Below are positions 1 to 7,450 of a DNA stretch of 7,450 bases, piece after piece. Positions within the stretch are counted from its first letter, which is position 1, and each line of letters begins with the position of its first letter. A model generated the notes under the pieces. The model saw only the letters and a list, made by a program, of their open reading frames with translations. It was not told the origin of the DNA and did not search any database. Source of the DNA: Gemmatimonadota bacterium (GTDB taxonomy: Bacteria; Gemmatimonadota; Gemmatimonadetes; Longimicrobiales; UBA6960); the NCBI GenBank assembly GCA_022564535.1, contig JADFLD010000089.1:1-7450 (forward strand). The letters are read 5' to 3'. The position numbers and the translations under genes are program-made.

Positions 1-1748
1 TCACGCTCAGCGCTTTGCGCTGCGTCCCGAGAGCGTTCAGCCTCACGCACCTCCCGGGCCAGCTCGAGCGACAGGTCGTGCGCGTCGGACTCGGCGACCC
101 GGCCGAGCGTGTTCGCGACCTGGACGGCTTCGGCGTTTGCGGCGGCGATGCGTCGAGCGGAGACCGCCACGGCTCGCGCGCACTCACGCCATTCGTTGAC
201 GAGTCCCTGCATCCGCTCGAGTCCGGCGACGAGTGGATCTCCGGCCGGAGCCATGTAATCGGGCCGAATTGGGACTCCGGTCAGGAGCCCCGAGATCTCG
301 AGCTCGAGGGCTCGCGTCCGTGCCTCCACGTCGTCGTGATCCACCCGCTCGCCGGTCGAGATCCGCGACCGAAGGCGTAGGAAGACCAGGGTCGATCCGG
401 CCGCCAGGAGCGCGGCGCCGATCGTGGCCGAGAGGGTCGGCCCTCCGGACAGCCCCCATGAGAGCAGCGCCAGGCCCAGTCCGCCAAGGAGCGCCGAGGG
501 GGCCCAGGCAGCGATCGCCGCCGCCTGTCCCTCGCGCGACCCTGCATCGCGATCGCTGCCGGTGTTGTCGCGATGCAACTGATCGATCCTCTTCACCCTG
601 TCGCGCAACAAGTCGATCGACACGGCGACGATCGTGTCACACATGGCGTCGTCGCAGGGCTCGGCAAGGAGGTGGTCGGCGGCCGTCTTCACGCGAACGT
701 CGAGCTCTGCGACCTCATTTCTCAACTCCGCCACCCTGAGCCTGTCCGCTTCAACCGTCGCGTTGTGCGTCAGGAACCGCGTGATCTGCTCGCGATGGGC
801 GAGCAGGTCGCTCGCCCGGTCGTCGAATCGGGCTCGTTCCTCCTGCGGTCCGATCAGGGCGCGCTCGACCGACCTCAAACGCTTGCGGACGCGGTCCCCC
901 TCGGCTTCCAGATCAGCGACCCTCGTCTTCGGGTCCGCAGGCAGACCGGCGAGTTCGTCACGGGTGCCTCCTTCCGCACGGAGGGCCTCCACACGGTCCA
1001 ACTGCTTCTTGAGCGGGAGAAGTTCCTGCATCCGCTCTACCGCGATCCGGTCGCGTTGCCTCTCGGCACGCATCTCACCCATACGCACGTGGACGTTTTC
1101 GCGCTCCTCGATCCGCGCGCGGATTTCGCGGTCACGTTCCAGCGCGCCCGATCGCCGCGCTCGAAGCGTGCGGATCTCCTCCTGCACTTCTCGAAGCCGC
1201 TGCTTGCCTCGTCGGCTGGGCCGCCAGACGGCATTCGCCTCGTCCTCGAGTGTTTCGGCGACCGAACGGGCGGACCGAAGATCGTCGGCTCCCATCGAGC
1301 CGAGCACGCGATCCTGGATGCGTGCCCATGTCTCCTCGTCGAGGCCCGCGAGATCCGCGAGCGTGACCGCGAAGACCTGGCGGAAGACAGCTCGCGGCAC
1401 GTGCTCGACCCAGGGCAGCGGCTGGTTCCGAAGCTCCCGTGTGCGCCCGTCCATGGTGAGCTTGCCGGACGGCGCGGAGCGGAGGCGGCGTTCGACCTCC
1501 ACGCACCCGTCCTCGAGGCGAATCCAGATCGTGCCACCGGCTTCGACCGAGCCCCACGGCACGTGGGGATTCCGCTCGCGGGAGGCTGGCTGGAAGCCAT
1601 AGAGCGCCGTGGTCAGGAAGCTGAAGAGCGTAGACTTGCCCGCTTCGTTGGGCCCGAGCACGATGACGAGGGGTCCGAGCGGCGTTGGGCCCGTGTCCAG
1701 GCCGGTCAGCGGCCCGAATGCATCGATCCGAATCCGCTCGATCCTCAC
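1..1748 (-). CDS. YhaN/SbcC-like (Rad50-type) AAA ATPase, C-terminal part beyond left edge
   Basis: Partial gene: 582 complete codons are visible, open to the left edge. The product is the ATPase partner expected for the SbcD-like nuclease just upstream, probably using ATP to control nuclease access to DNA ends or structures. Seen in the sequence: an N-terminal strand (RIERIRIDAFGPL, residues 2-14) typical of SbcC/RecF/Rad50-type ATPases; Walker A GPNEAGKST at residues 32-40 (bases 1629-1655); the family-like LYGF at 49-52; a Q-loop-like stretch RQVFAVTLADL at 123-133; then a long Arg/Glu/Leu-rich region, about 180-400, that looks like coiled coil. Two hydrophobic segments follow, about 411-433 and 438-457, and then a second helical stretch. 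Walker B, the signature motif and the return arm must lie outside the window. The GTG start at 1746-1748 overlaps the upstream TGA stop (GTGA) and gives the canonical N-terminus; no strong ribosome site is visible, so translational coupling is likely. It resembles the YhaN group (AAA_27-like) more than true SbcC because of the membrane-like hairpin. Function is inferred from family and context. Confidence 0.88.
   Translation of the reverse strand, partial: MRIERIRIDAFGPLTGLDTGPTPLGPLVIVLGPNEAGKSTLFSFLTTALYGFQPASRERNPHVPWGSVEAGGTIWIRLEDGCVEVERRLRSAPSGKLTMDGRTRELRNQPLPWVEHVPRAVFRQVFAVTLADLAGLDEETWARIQDRVLGSMGADDLRSARSVAETLEDEANAVWRPSRRGKQRLREVQEEIRTLRARRSGALERDREIRARIEERENVHVRMGEMRAERQRDRIAVERMQELLPLKKQLDRVEALRAEGGTRDELAGLPADPKTRVADLEAEGDRVRKRLRSVERALIGPQEERARFDDRASDLLAHREQITRFLTHNATVEADRLRVAELRNEVAELDVRVKTAADHLLAEPCDDAMCDTIVAVSIDLLRDRVKRIDQLHRDNTGSDRDAGSREGQAAAIAAWAPSALLGGLGLALLSWGLSGGPTLSATIGAALLAAGSTLVFLRLRSRISTGERVDHDDVEARTRALELEISGLLTGVPIRPDYMAPAGDPLVAGLERMQGLVNEWRECARAVAVSARRIAAANAEAVQVANTLGRVAESDAHDLSLELAREVREAERSRDAAQSAER
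378..518 (-). other. Predicted membrane hairpin within the YhaN-like ATPase
   Basis: Encodes roughly residues 411-457 of the ATPase. Two uncharged runs rich in Ala, Leu and Gly (about 411-433 and 438-457) are separated only by a short SGGP turn. They are preceded by a charged segment (RDNTGSDRDAGSREGQ) and followed by Arg-rich LRLRSR. This pattern is that of two antiparallel membrane helices with both flanks on the same side, probably the cytoplasm. Central hydrophobic pairs of this kind are known in YhaN-type ATPases and are absent from classical SbcC/Rad50, where a zinc hook occupies the coiled-coil apex. No CxxC hook motif appears in the visible part. The membrane location is my inference from hydropathy read by eye. 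Confidence 0.6.
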
Positions 1749-2995
1749 AACGTGCGGTCTTCGAGCAAACGGGCCGCCAGCTCGCCGTCTACGCCTTCCA
1801 GGAGGCGTCGGACGTACGCCTGCACCGCGCCGGGATCCTCCGAGCTGAGGCCGACCAGTGCGCTCCCGTCGAGACTCGGCAACGACTCCTCACCCCGACG
1901 AATAGCCTCGGCCAGGCGCAGCGCTTCGCCGAGCACGTCGATTCTCAGCCGGTGCTCGTCGATCGGAATGACCGGGTGCACGCCGTCGGTGATCACCACG
2001 ACGTCCAAGGCCCCCAGAATCTCACCGAGCTCGCGTGCCAACAGGTCTCGGTCATCGTTTGTGCGGAGCTCGGCCCAAAGGGGGCATGGGCCGCTCAAGA
2101 CGACGCGAATCATCCACTCCGTGTCTGTCGCGCCGGGGTCGGAGGTGCGGTGTGTTCGCCAGGCGACCTGGACGCGCCGTTCGAGTTCATCGAGTGACGT
2201 GACGGCGTCCAGTTGATCGACCTCGATCGTATCCCAGCGTACAGGTGCGAGCGATCGGAACGCTATGGCGGGGGCTGACCGGTCCGCGAGGTCCACGAGG
2301 AGTGCGCCCCGTTCACCTCGGTCGCTGTGGCTCTTGCCCTGGAGGCTCCCTGAGTACCAGATCGGAGGATCCTCGGAAAGCTCCTGACGGACGTGGACGT
2401 GCCCGAGCGCCCAGTAGTCGTAGCCGGCGCGCAGCAAGTAGGTGAGCTCCGACGGGGCGTACGGGTGGTGGTCCCGGGCCCCAATGGAGGAGTGTACCTG
2501 GGTGTGGAGCACTCCGACCTCGGGAAGCTCGCCGGCGGGGCGAGGCAACAGCCGCGACAGGTCCGTACTTTCCTGACTCGTAGCGTGTCCGACGGTCGTC
2601 ACGTACCCGACGGGCACGCCGGACCGGTCGTGGATGAGAAAGCGCCGAGGAGTCGCGTCGGCCGCGACGCGCACGCACGGTGGCCAGGGCAGAGGTCGGG
2701 GTCCGGTCTCCGGAGCTCCTGGATCGTGGTTTCCGGTGGCGTACACGACCGTGATGCCATGGTCGCCGAGCCGCTCGGTCTGCTCCAGCAGAAAGCGCTC
2801 GGTCTGGAACGAAAGCCGGTCTCCGTCGAAGAGGTCCCCGGCAATCAGGAAGGCATGCACATCCTCGCGTATCGCGAGGTCCACCGCCCGACAAAACGCT
2901 TGGCGCGACGCGTCCCGGAGACGTTGTCGGACCGCCTCGGAGCGTCCTGCGAAGGAGGTGTCGAGGTGGACGTCGGCGATGTGGACGAAGCGCAT
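1745..2995 (-). CDS. yhaO: YhaO/SbcD-like metallophosphoesterase (Mre11-type DNA nuclease)
   Basis: Complete gene of 416 codons, close to the roughly 410 residues usual for YhaO. The product is a predicted cytoplasmic two-metal DNA nuclease of the calcineurin-like phosphoesterase family, expected to work with the ATPase encoded immediately downstream. The metal-binding motifs are complete and in order: DVHLD at 8-12 (Asp8, His10), GDLFD at 53-57 (Asp54), GNHD at 88-91 (Asn89, His90), His164 in LHTQVH, and GHVH at 198-201 (His199, His201). They are followed by YSGSLQGKS at 214-222, the loop typical of YhaO-like proteins. The remainder, about 240-416, is a less conserved capping or ATPase-contact region. 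The ATG at 2993-2995 gives MRFVHIADVHLD, the canonical N-terminus, so the start is secure although no Shine-Dalgarno sequence precedes it. Its TGA overlaps the GTG of the ATPase gene. Endonuclease or 3'-5' exonuclease activity is family knowledge; the exact substrate cannot be read from the sequence. Confidence 0.9.
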   Translation of the reverse strand: MRFVHIADVHLDTSFAGRSEAVRQRLRDASRQAFCRAVDLAIREDVHAFLIAGDLFDGDRLSFQTERFLLEQTERLGDHGITVVYATGNHDPGAPETGPRPLPWPPCVRVAADATPRRFLIHDRSGVPVGYVTTVGHATSQESTDLSRLLPRPAGELPEVGVLHTQVHSSIGARDHHPYAPSELTYLLRAGYDYWALGHVHVRQELSEDPPIWYSGSLQGKSHSDRGERGALLVDLADRSAPAIAFRSLAPVRWDTIEVDQLDAVTSLDELERRVQVAWRTHRTSDPGATDTEWMIRVVLSGPCPLWAELRTNDDRDLLARELGEILGALDVVVITDGVHPVIPIDEHRLRIDVLGEALRLAEAIRRGEESLPSLDGSALVGLSSEDPGAVQAYVRRLLEGVDGELAARLLEDRTL

Positions 2996-3146
2996 GCGCC
3001 AAACTAGACGAAACGAGCGGGGCAGGGAATTTCGGCGTGGGAGTCGATACTTAGGTTTCCCGCCAAACGCTTCTCACGTAACGTTGTGCTGCTGTCTTTC
3101 GATTTCCCTTCACATGCTCCGCTAGGCACCCTCTGCCCGCCACATC
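2996..3146. promoter_or_regulatory. Divergent intergenic region between nuclease operon and glutamate dehydrogenase
   Basis: This 151-base region separates two outward-facing starts, so it should hold promoters for both directions. It is visibly less GC-rich than the flanking genes, especially around 3028-3115. I see no clear -35/-10 pair at standard spacing on the plus strand, no riboswitch-like structure, no long inverted repeat and no purine-rich ribosome site before either ATG. The frame of the plus-strand gene is closed by a TAG at 3123-3125, which limits how far upstream that gene can start. Confidence 0.6.
3001..3006 (-). promoter_or_regulatory. Possible -10 element (TAGTTT) for a leaderless nuclease transcript
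   Basis: Read on the minus strand, TAGTTT matches the TANNNT form of bacterial -10 elements and ends five bases before the ATG of the YhaO-like gene. That spacing would place the transcript start at or next to the A of ATG. The hexamer 17 bases further upstream, TTCCCT, is a poor -35. A chance match is quite possible. Confidence 0.2.
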
Positions 3147-6100
3147 ATGAGCGACACTACGGAAGCGGCTGACCGCTCGCTCCGCGAGGATTCGCCGGCC
3201 ATCTCGGCGGTGCGTCGGCACCTCCGTGACCTCGTCGACGGTTCCGATGACGCCGGTCTCGTTTTGGACTTCGCGCGGATCTTCCTCGCCCGGGCTCGCG
3301 ACGAGCTTCTTCGCCAACGGTTGGCCCCCGATCTGGCGAGTATGACGCTCGGGGTCTACCGCTTTCTCAGCGAATCACGGCCGTATCGGGTCGACGTGTC
3401 GGTCACCAATCCCGACACGGACGGAGAAGGATGGGATGCCCCGGTCACGGTGATCCGTACCAACGTCAGCGAGCGGCCGTTCATCATCGACACGATTCGC
3501 GAGTACCTGAGTGCCCAGGATCTCGTCGTAGAGCGCATGGTCTACGCGTTGTTCGACGTCGAACGGGATACGGACGGGCGGGTGACAGCGATACTCCCTC
3601 CCGGCGACGGAGGCTCCAAGGAGTCCATCGTGCACTGCGAGGTGGCACGCATCGAAGATGCCGGGCGCCTCGAATCGATCGCCCGTGACCTGACCGAGCG
3701 CCTTCAGGACGTGGTGCGCGCGACCGACGACTTCGGTCCGATGACCGACGCCATCGGAGACGTAATCCATGCTGTGGGAAAGAGCCAGAAACAACTTCCC
3801 GACCGACGCGAAGAGCTCGAAGAGATCCAGCATTTCCTTCGGTGGCTCAAAGAGGGCGGCTTCGTATTCCTGGGGTATCGTGCATACGACGTCGTTGGCG
3901 GCGCGGACGGAGGAGAGAAGAGCATCGTCGTGGAGCCGGGCTCGGGGCTCGGCCTCCTTCGCAACGAGGGCGATTCCCGATTCGCCGAGCCGATACCGAT
4001 TTCGGCGCTCGATCCCGGGATGCGGGCGCTGGCCCTCAGCGGTCCGGCGCTCATCATCAACAAGACGAACGCCGAGTCCACCGTGCATCGGCGTGCGCGA
4101 ATGGACTACATCGGCGTCAAGAAGCTCGGCGAAGACGGCGCGGTCATCGGTGAGCATCGCTTCATCGGACTGCTCACGTCGAAGGCATACGCAGAGGCGG
4201 CGGAGAACATCCCGATTCTCCGGCACAAACTCGCGGCGGTTCTTGAGGCCGCCGGCGCGCGTGAAGGGTCGCACGATTACAAGGAGATCATCACGATCTT
4301 CAACTCCCTCCCGAAGGAAGATCTCTTCTTCTCTTCGGCGGAGGAGGTCGGGGAGGACGTCAAGACGATCCTGATGTCGTACAGCGGGACGGAGGTCCGC
4401 GTCACCGTGCGCCAGGATCCCCTGCACCGGGGCCTTTCGGTAATGGTCATAATCCCGCGCGACGTTTTCTCGGGGGCGGTGCGCAAGGCGATCGAACGGG
4501 CTCTCGTTCAGTCGTATCAGGGCGAGGTGCTGAGCTACCATCTTGCGCTCGGTGAGGGGGACCAGGCTCGTTTGCACTTCTACCTGGGCGTCGGCATAGA
4601 GAGCGTCCGCGCCGTCACGGTCCTGGAGCTCGAGAAGATGGTGGCCGAGCTGATTCGGACGTGGGCTGACCGGTTGCAGGACGGACTTGCGGCGATCTGG
4701 TCCCCGGAAGAGGCGCGTCGCCTGGCGGTTCATTACGGTGAGGCGTTCAGCAGGGAATACCAAGCGGCCGCCGAGCCGGAGGTGGCCGTCGCCGACATCG
4801 GAGAACTCCAGGCGATGTTGAGCGACGATCGCCACATCTCGATCGTGCTCAACAACCGACCCGAGGGATCGATGGTCGCCGGCGTCACGGACGCGACCGA
4901 GCTCAAGCTCTTCCTGCGTGGGGAGCGTCTCATCCTGTCAGACTTCATGCCGATTCTCGAAGCCGCGGGTCTCCGCGTCATCGCGATAAAGCCCTATGAG
5001 GTCGGCCGGCGTGAGGCGCCCGATGCGACCATCTACGTCTTCGCGATCCAGGATGGCCGCGGGCGACGACTCGACGTCGAGCACCGTGGTGACCTTCTGG
5101 CAGAGGCGTTGCTGGCCGCCCGTGCGGGCGACGTCGTCAGCGACTCCCTGAACGCGCTCGTCATCGGCGCGGGCCTCCACTGGCGCGAGGTCGACGTACT
5201 GCGGGGCTTTGCGGCGTACGCCTTCCAGGTCGGTACTGTCCCGAGTCGCATGGCGCTACCGAGCGCGCTCGTCGAGTATCCAGGAATCGCACGCGAGCTC
5301 TTCGAGCTATTCCAGACAAAGTTCGATACATCTTCCGAGGTCAGCCGGGAAGAACGCCTCAGCGCGGTCGCGGACATTCGAATGGCGTTCCACGGCTCGC
5401 TGCGGGGCGTCGCCGTTCTGGCGGACGACCGCGCGCTCCGTCGTCTCGAGGAACTGATCAGCGTGACGGTGCGCACGAACTACTACCGGAGGGGCGGCCG
5501 AACGCCTACGCACCGGTCGGGTGGCGTACCGTACATCTCGTACAAGTTCCTGGTGGGAGACATGGAAGTTTCCCGGCCCACGGAATTGCTTTTTGAGGTC
5601 TGGGTCCATTCCGCACGCATGGAGGGTGTCCACCTGCGCGGGTCGACCGTGGCTCGCGGCGGCATCCGGTGGAGCGAACGGCCCGACGACTTCCGAACGG
5701 AGATCCTCGGGCTCGTGAAGACCCAGATGGTGAAGAACGCCGTGATCGTACCCGGTGGCTCAAAGGGCGGCTTCATCACGAGGGTGATTCCCGCGGACCT
5801 TGGGGAGCGCTACGAGGAGGGTAAACGCCAGTATCAAACGCTCATCCGCGGGCTCCTCGACCTCACCGACAACCTCGAGGCCGGCCGGACCGTCCCGCCC
5901 GAAGACGTCGTAGCCTATGACCCTCCCGACCCGTATCTGGTGGTCGCGGCCGACAAGGGGACCGCGAGCTTCTCCGATGTCGCGAACGAGGTCTCGGCCG
6001 AATACGGATTCTGGCTCGACGACGCGTTCGCGTCCGGGGGATCCCATGGGTACGACCACAAGAAGGTCGGTATCACGGCCCGCGGTGCGTGGGCCTGCGT

Positions 6101-7450
6101 CCAACGCCATTTCAGTGAGAAAGGCAAGGACATCCAGGCCCAACCCTTTACTGTAGTGGGCATCGGCGACATGAGTGGTGACGTCTTCGGCAACGGCATG
6201 CTGCTCTCCGAGCAGATTCGACTCGTGGCCGCCTTCGATCACCGGCACATCTTCATCGATCCGGATCCGGATCCGGCGTCGGCGTTTGCCGAGCGCAAGC
6301 GGATGTTCGAGCTCGCACGCTCGAGCTGGGAGGACTACGACCAGAGCCTCTTGAGCAAGGGGGGGATGATCATTCCCCGTGGGGCCAAAGAGGTCGAGCT
6401 CACGCCGGAGGCGCTCCGCGCGCTGGGCATTTCGAAGGAGGACGATGCACCTGCGGACGGCGAGGCCCTCATTCGGTGTGTGTTGAGGGCGCCGGTCGAG
6501 CTGCTTTGGAACGGCGGCATCGGCACGTACGTGAAATCCTCTTCCGAGACCGATTCCGCGGCGGGTGATCCTTCCAACGACGCGGTCCGGGTCGACGTGA
6601 GTGAGCTGCGCTGCGAGGTGATCGGGGAGGGAGGAAACCTCGGCTTCACGCAACGGGCCCGCGTCGAATACGCGTTGCTCGGAGGCCGAATCAACACAGA
6701 TGCACTCGACAACTCGGGTGGCGTCGACATGTCCGACCACGAGGTGAACCTCAAGATCCTGCTCGCGCCTGCGGTGGCCAGTGGCAAGGTGTCGTCGGAG
6801 CGTCGAAATGCCGTGCTCGAGGAGTTGACCGAGGCCGTGGCTGAACTCGTGCTCGAAAACAACCACTCGCAGAGCCTCGGGGTCTCGCTGGACGAGCGTC
6901 GCTCCCGGGAGGCTGTCGACGACTTTCGCGACCTGATGTTTGCGCTGGAGAAGGAGGGTGAGCTCAACCGGGCTGCCGAAGGGCTTCCGTCATCGGACGT
7001 GCTGCACGAGCGTCGCGATCGGGGCCAGGGCCTAGTGCGTCCGGAACTGTGCGTGCTGTTCGCCTATGCAAAGCTCTCCTTGAAGACGCGACTCCTGGCG
7101 AGCAGTTTGCCGGACGACCCGGTGACCGAGAGCTATTTGCTCGGGTACTTCCCACCGGCTGCGACGATCGCGGCCGGCCAGGAGAATCTCCGCTCCCACA
7201 GCCTGCGCCGCGAGATCATCACCGCTCAGCTCACGAACGATGTCGTCGATCTGATGGGAGCCGGTTTCGTTACGCGGCTCGTGCGCGATACAGGCCGCAG
7301 CGCGGAGGGGGTCGTTCGCGCGTGGCTCGTCGCGTCGCGGCTGGCGGATCACCGCGCCCTGCTCGGCCAAATGGCACAGCAGTCGAGCAGCTTGACCGCT
7401 CGCGTGTATTATAGGTGGCTTCTCGGCCCCGCGCGCGGTTTGGAGCGGAA
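3147..7450 (+). CDS. gdh: Large NAD-specific glutamate dehydrogenase (EC 1.4.1.2), 3' end beyond right edge
   Basis: Partial gene: 1434 codons with no stop before the edge. The family is usually about 1600 residues, so roughly the last tenth is missing. The cytoplasmic enzyme deaminates glutamate to 2-oxoglutarate and ammonia with NAD, mainly for amino-acid catabolism. The N-terminal regulatory half shows ACT-like segments (RTNVSERPFIIDTIREYL near 104-121), FLRWLKEGGFVFLGYR at 230-245, and NKTNAESTVHRRARMDYIGV from 305. The catalytic core begins with GGIRWSERPDDFRTEILG from 838, then KTQMVKN at 858-864 and PGGSKGG at 869-875, whose Lys873 aligns with the catalytic lysine of glutamate dehydrogenases. 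The NAD fold has GIGDMSGDVFGNGM at 1005-1018 and HIFIDPDPD ending strand two (Asp1038). Further family blocks are LLWNGGIGTYVKSSSETD (near 1119), EVIGEGGNLGFTQRARVEYA (1157), SDHEVNLKI (1196) and RSHSLRREIITAQLTND (1349). Similarity is continuous, with no frameshift. The ATG at 3147 is the first start after the in-frame TAG at 3123; no Shine-Dalgarno is seen. Divergent from the nuclease operon, with no obvious functional link. Confidence 0.95.
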   Translation, partial: MSDTTEAADRSLREDSPAISAVRRHLRDLVDGSDDAGLVLDFARIFLARARDELLRQRLAPDLASMTLGVYRFLSESRPYRVDVSVTNPDTDGEGWDAPVTVIRTNVSERPFIIDTIREYLSAQDLVVERMVYALFDVERDTDGRVTAILPPGDGGSKESIVHCEVARIEDAGRLESIARDLTERLQDVVRATDDFGPMTDAIGDVIHAVGKSQKQLPDRREELEEIQHFLRWLKEGGFVFLGYRAYDVVGGADGGEKSIVVEPGSGLGLLRNEGDSRFAEPIPISALDPGMRALALSGPALIINKTNAESTVHRRARMDYIGVKKLGEDGAVIGEHRFIGLLTSKAYAEAAENIPILRHKLAAVLEAAGAREGSHDYKEIITIFNSLPKEDLFFSSAEEVGEDVKTILMSYSGTEVRVTVRQDPLHRGLSVMVIIPRDVFSGAVRKAIERALVQSYQGEVLSYHLALGEGDQARLHFYLGVGIESVRAVTVLELEKMVAELIRTWADRLQDGLAAIWSPEEARRLAVHYGEAFSREYQAAAEPEVAVADIGELQAMLSDDRHISIVLNNRPEGSMVAGVTDATELKLFLRGERLILSDFMPILEAAGLRVIAIKPYEVGRREAPDATIYVFAIQDGRGRRLDVEHRGDLLAEALLAARAGDVVSDSLNALVIGAGLHWREVDVLRGFAAYAFQVGTVPSRMALPSALVEYPGIARELFELFQTKFDTSSEVSREERLSAVADIRMAFHGSLRGVAVLADDRALRRLEELISVTVRTNYYRRGGRTPTHRSGGVPYISYKFLVGDMEVSRPTELLFEVWVHSARMEGVHLRGSTVARGGIRWSERPDDFRTEILGLVKTQMVKNAVIVPGGSKGGFITRVIPADLGERYEEGKRQYQTLIRGLLDLTDNLEAGRTVPPEDVVAYDPPDPYLVVAADKGTASFSDVANEVSAEYGFWLDDAFASGGSHGYDHKKVGITARGAWACVQRHFSEKGKDIQAQPFTVVGIGDMSGDVFGNGMLLSEQIRLVAAFDHRHIFIDPDPDPASAFAERKRMFELARSSWEDYDQSLLSKGGMIIPRGAKEVELTPEALRALGISKEDDAPADGEALIRCVLRAPVELLWNGGIGTYVKSSSETDSAAGDPSNDAVRVDVSELRCEVIGEGGNLGFTQRARVEYALLGGRINTDALDNSGGVDMSDHEVNLKILLAPAVASGKVSSERRNAVLEELTEAVAELVLENNHSQSLGVSLDERRSREAVDDFRDLMFALEKEGELNRAAEGLPSSDVLHERRDRGQGLVRPELCVLFAYAKLSLKTRLLASSLPDDPVTESYLLGYFPPAATIAAGQENLRSHSLRREIITAQLTNDVVDLMGAGFVTRLVRDTGRSAEGVVRAWLVASRLADHRALLGQMAQQSSSLTARVYYRWLLGPARGLER

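Noticed and set aside
573..2216. A 547-codon open frame on the plus strand opposite the ATPase and the nuclease C-terminus.
   Set aside because: Over the ATPase it shares codon boundaries with the real gene, so it stays open simply because TTA, CTA and TCA codons are avoided. The product is Arg-, Pro- and His-rich with no recognisable domain, while the minus strand encodes clear motifs.
2393..3007. A 204-codon plus-strand open frame opposite the nuclease gene.
   Set aside because: It is the mirror frame of the YhaO-like gene, which carries the complete phosphoesterase motif set; the plus-strand product resembles nothing I recognise.
3076..3084. Small palindrome ACGTAACGT in the intergenic region, a possible operator.
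   Set aside because: The arms are only four bases and symmetry does not extend beyond them; chance occurrence is likely.
3114..3125. A three-codon open frame (ATG CTC CGC TAG) just before the glutamate dehydrogenase start, as a possible leader peptide.
   Set aside because: Too short, no ribosome site, and no attenuator-like hairpin around it.
3375..4835. A 486-codon minus-strand open frame opposite the glutamate dehydrogenase N-terminal half.
   Set aside because: It has the same codon boundaries as the real gene and no family resemblance; the plus strand shows continuous glutamate dehydrogenase similarity here.
6258..6275. Three tandem copies of GATCCG.
   Set aside because: They encode the DPDPDP stretch within the conserved HIFIDPDPD segment of the enzyme; a coding coincidence and not a functional repeat.
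5760..6866. A 368-codon minus-strand open frame opposite the glutamate dehydrogenase catalytic domain.
   Set aside because: Mirror-frame shadow over the most conserved part of the real enzyme, including the NAD-binding motif.

Overview
This window comes from a GC-rich bacterial chromosome. Base composition is about two-thirds GC by eye, and TTA, CTA and TCA codons are almost absent from the coding frames. It looks like ordinary housekeeping DNA. I see no transposase, integrase, phage gene, CRISPR array, tRNA or rRNA. The sequence alone does not fix the phylum: the family combination fits many high-GC Gram-negative-type or deeply branching soil or marine lineages.

Layout: three protein genes around one divergent intergenic region of 151 bases. 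On the minus strand, reading leftwards from 2995, a metallophosphoesterase of the YhaO/SbcD (Mre11-like) type is followed by a YhaN/SbcC-like (Rad50-like) ATPase. Their stop and start codons overlap by four bases (GTGA). The ATPase runs off the left edge, so only its N-terminal Walker A part, its coiled coil and a central pair of membrane-like segments are visible. On the plus strand, starting at 3147, a very large NAD-specific glutamate dehydrogenase (about 180 kDa class) runs to the right edge without a stop. It lacks its last part.

The two minus-strand genes form an operon and very probably a nuclease-ATPase complex acting on DNA ends or structures. The glutamate dehydrogenase is an unrelated metabolic gene that converts glutamate to 2-oxoglutarate and ammonia, and it shares only the upstream region with them. 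Neither outward-facing gene has a recognisable Shine-Dalgarno sequence. A TAGTTT hexamer just upstream of the nuclease ATG makes a leaderless transcript possible. Long open frames opposite all three genes are mirror-frame shadows. I found no convincing evidence of an undescribed system. The most interesting points are the membrane-like hairpin inside the Rad50-like ATPase and the start architecture of the divergent pair.
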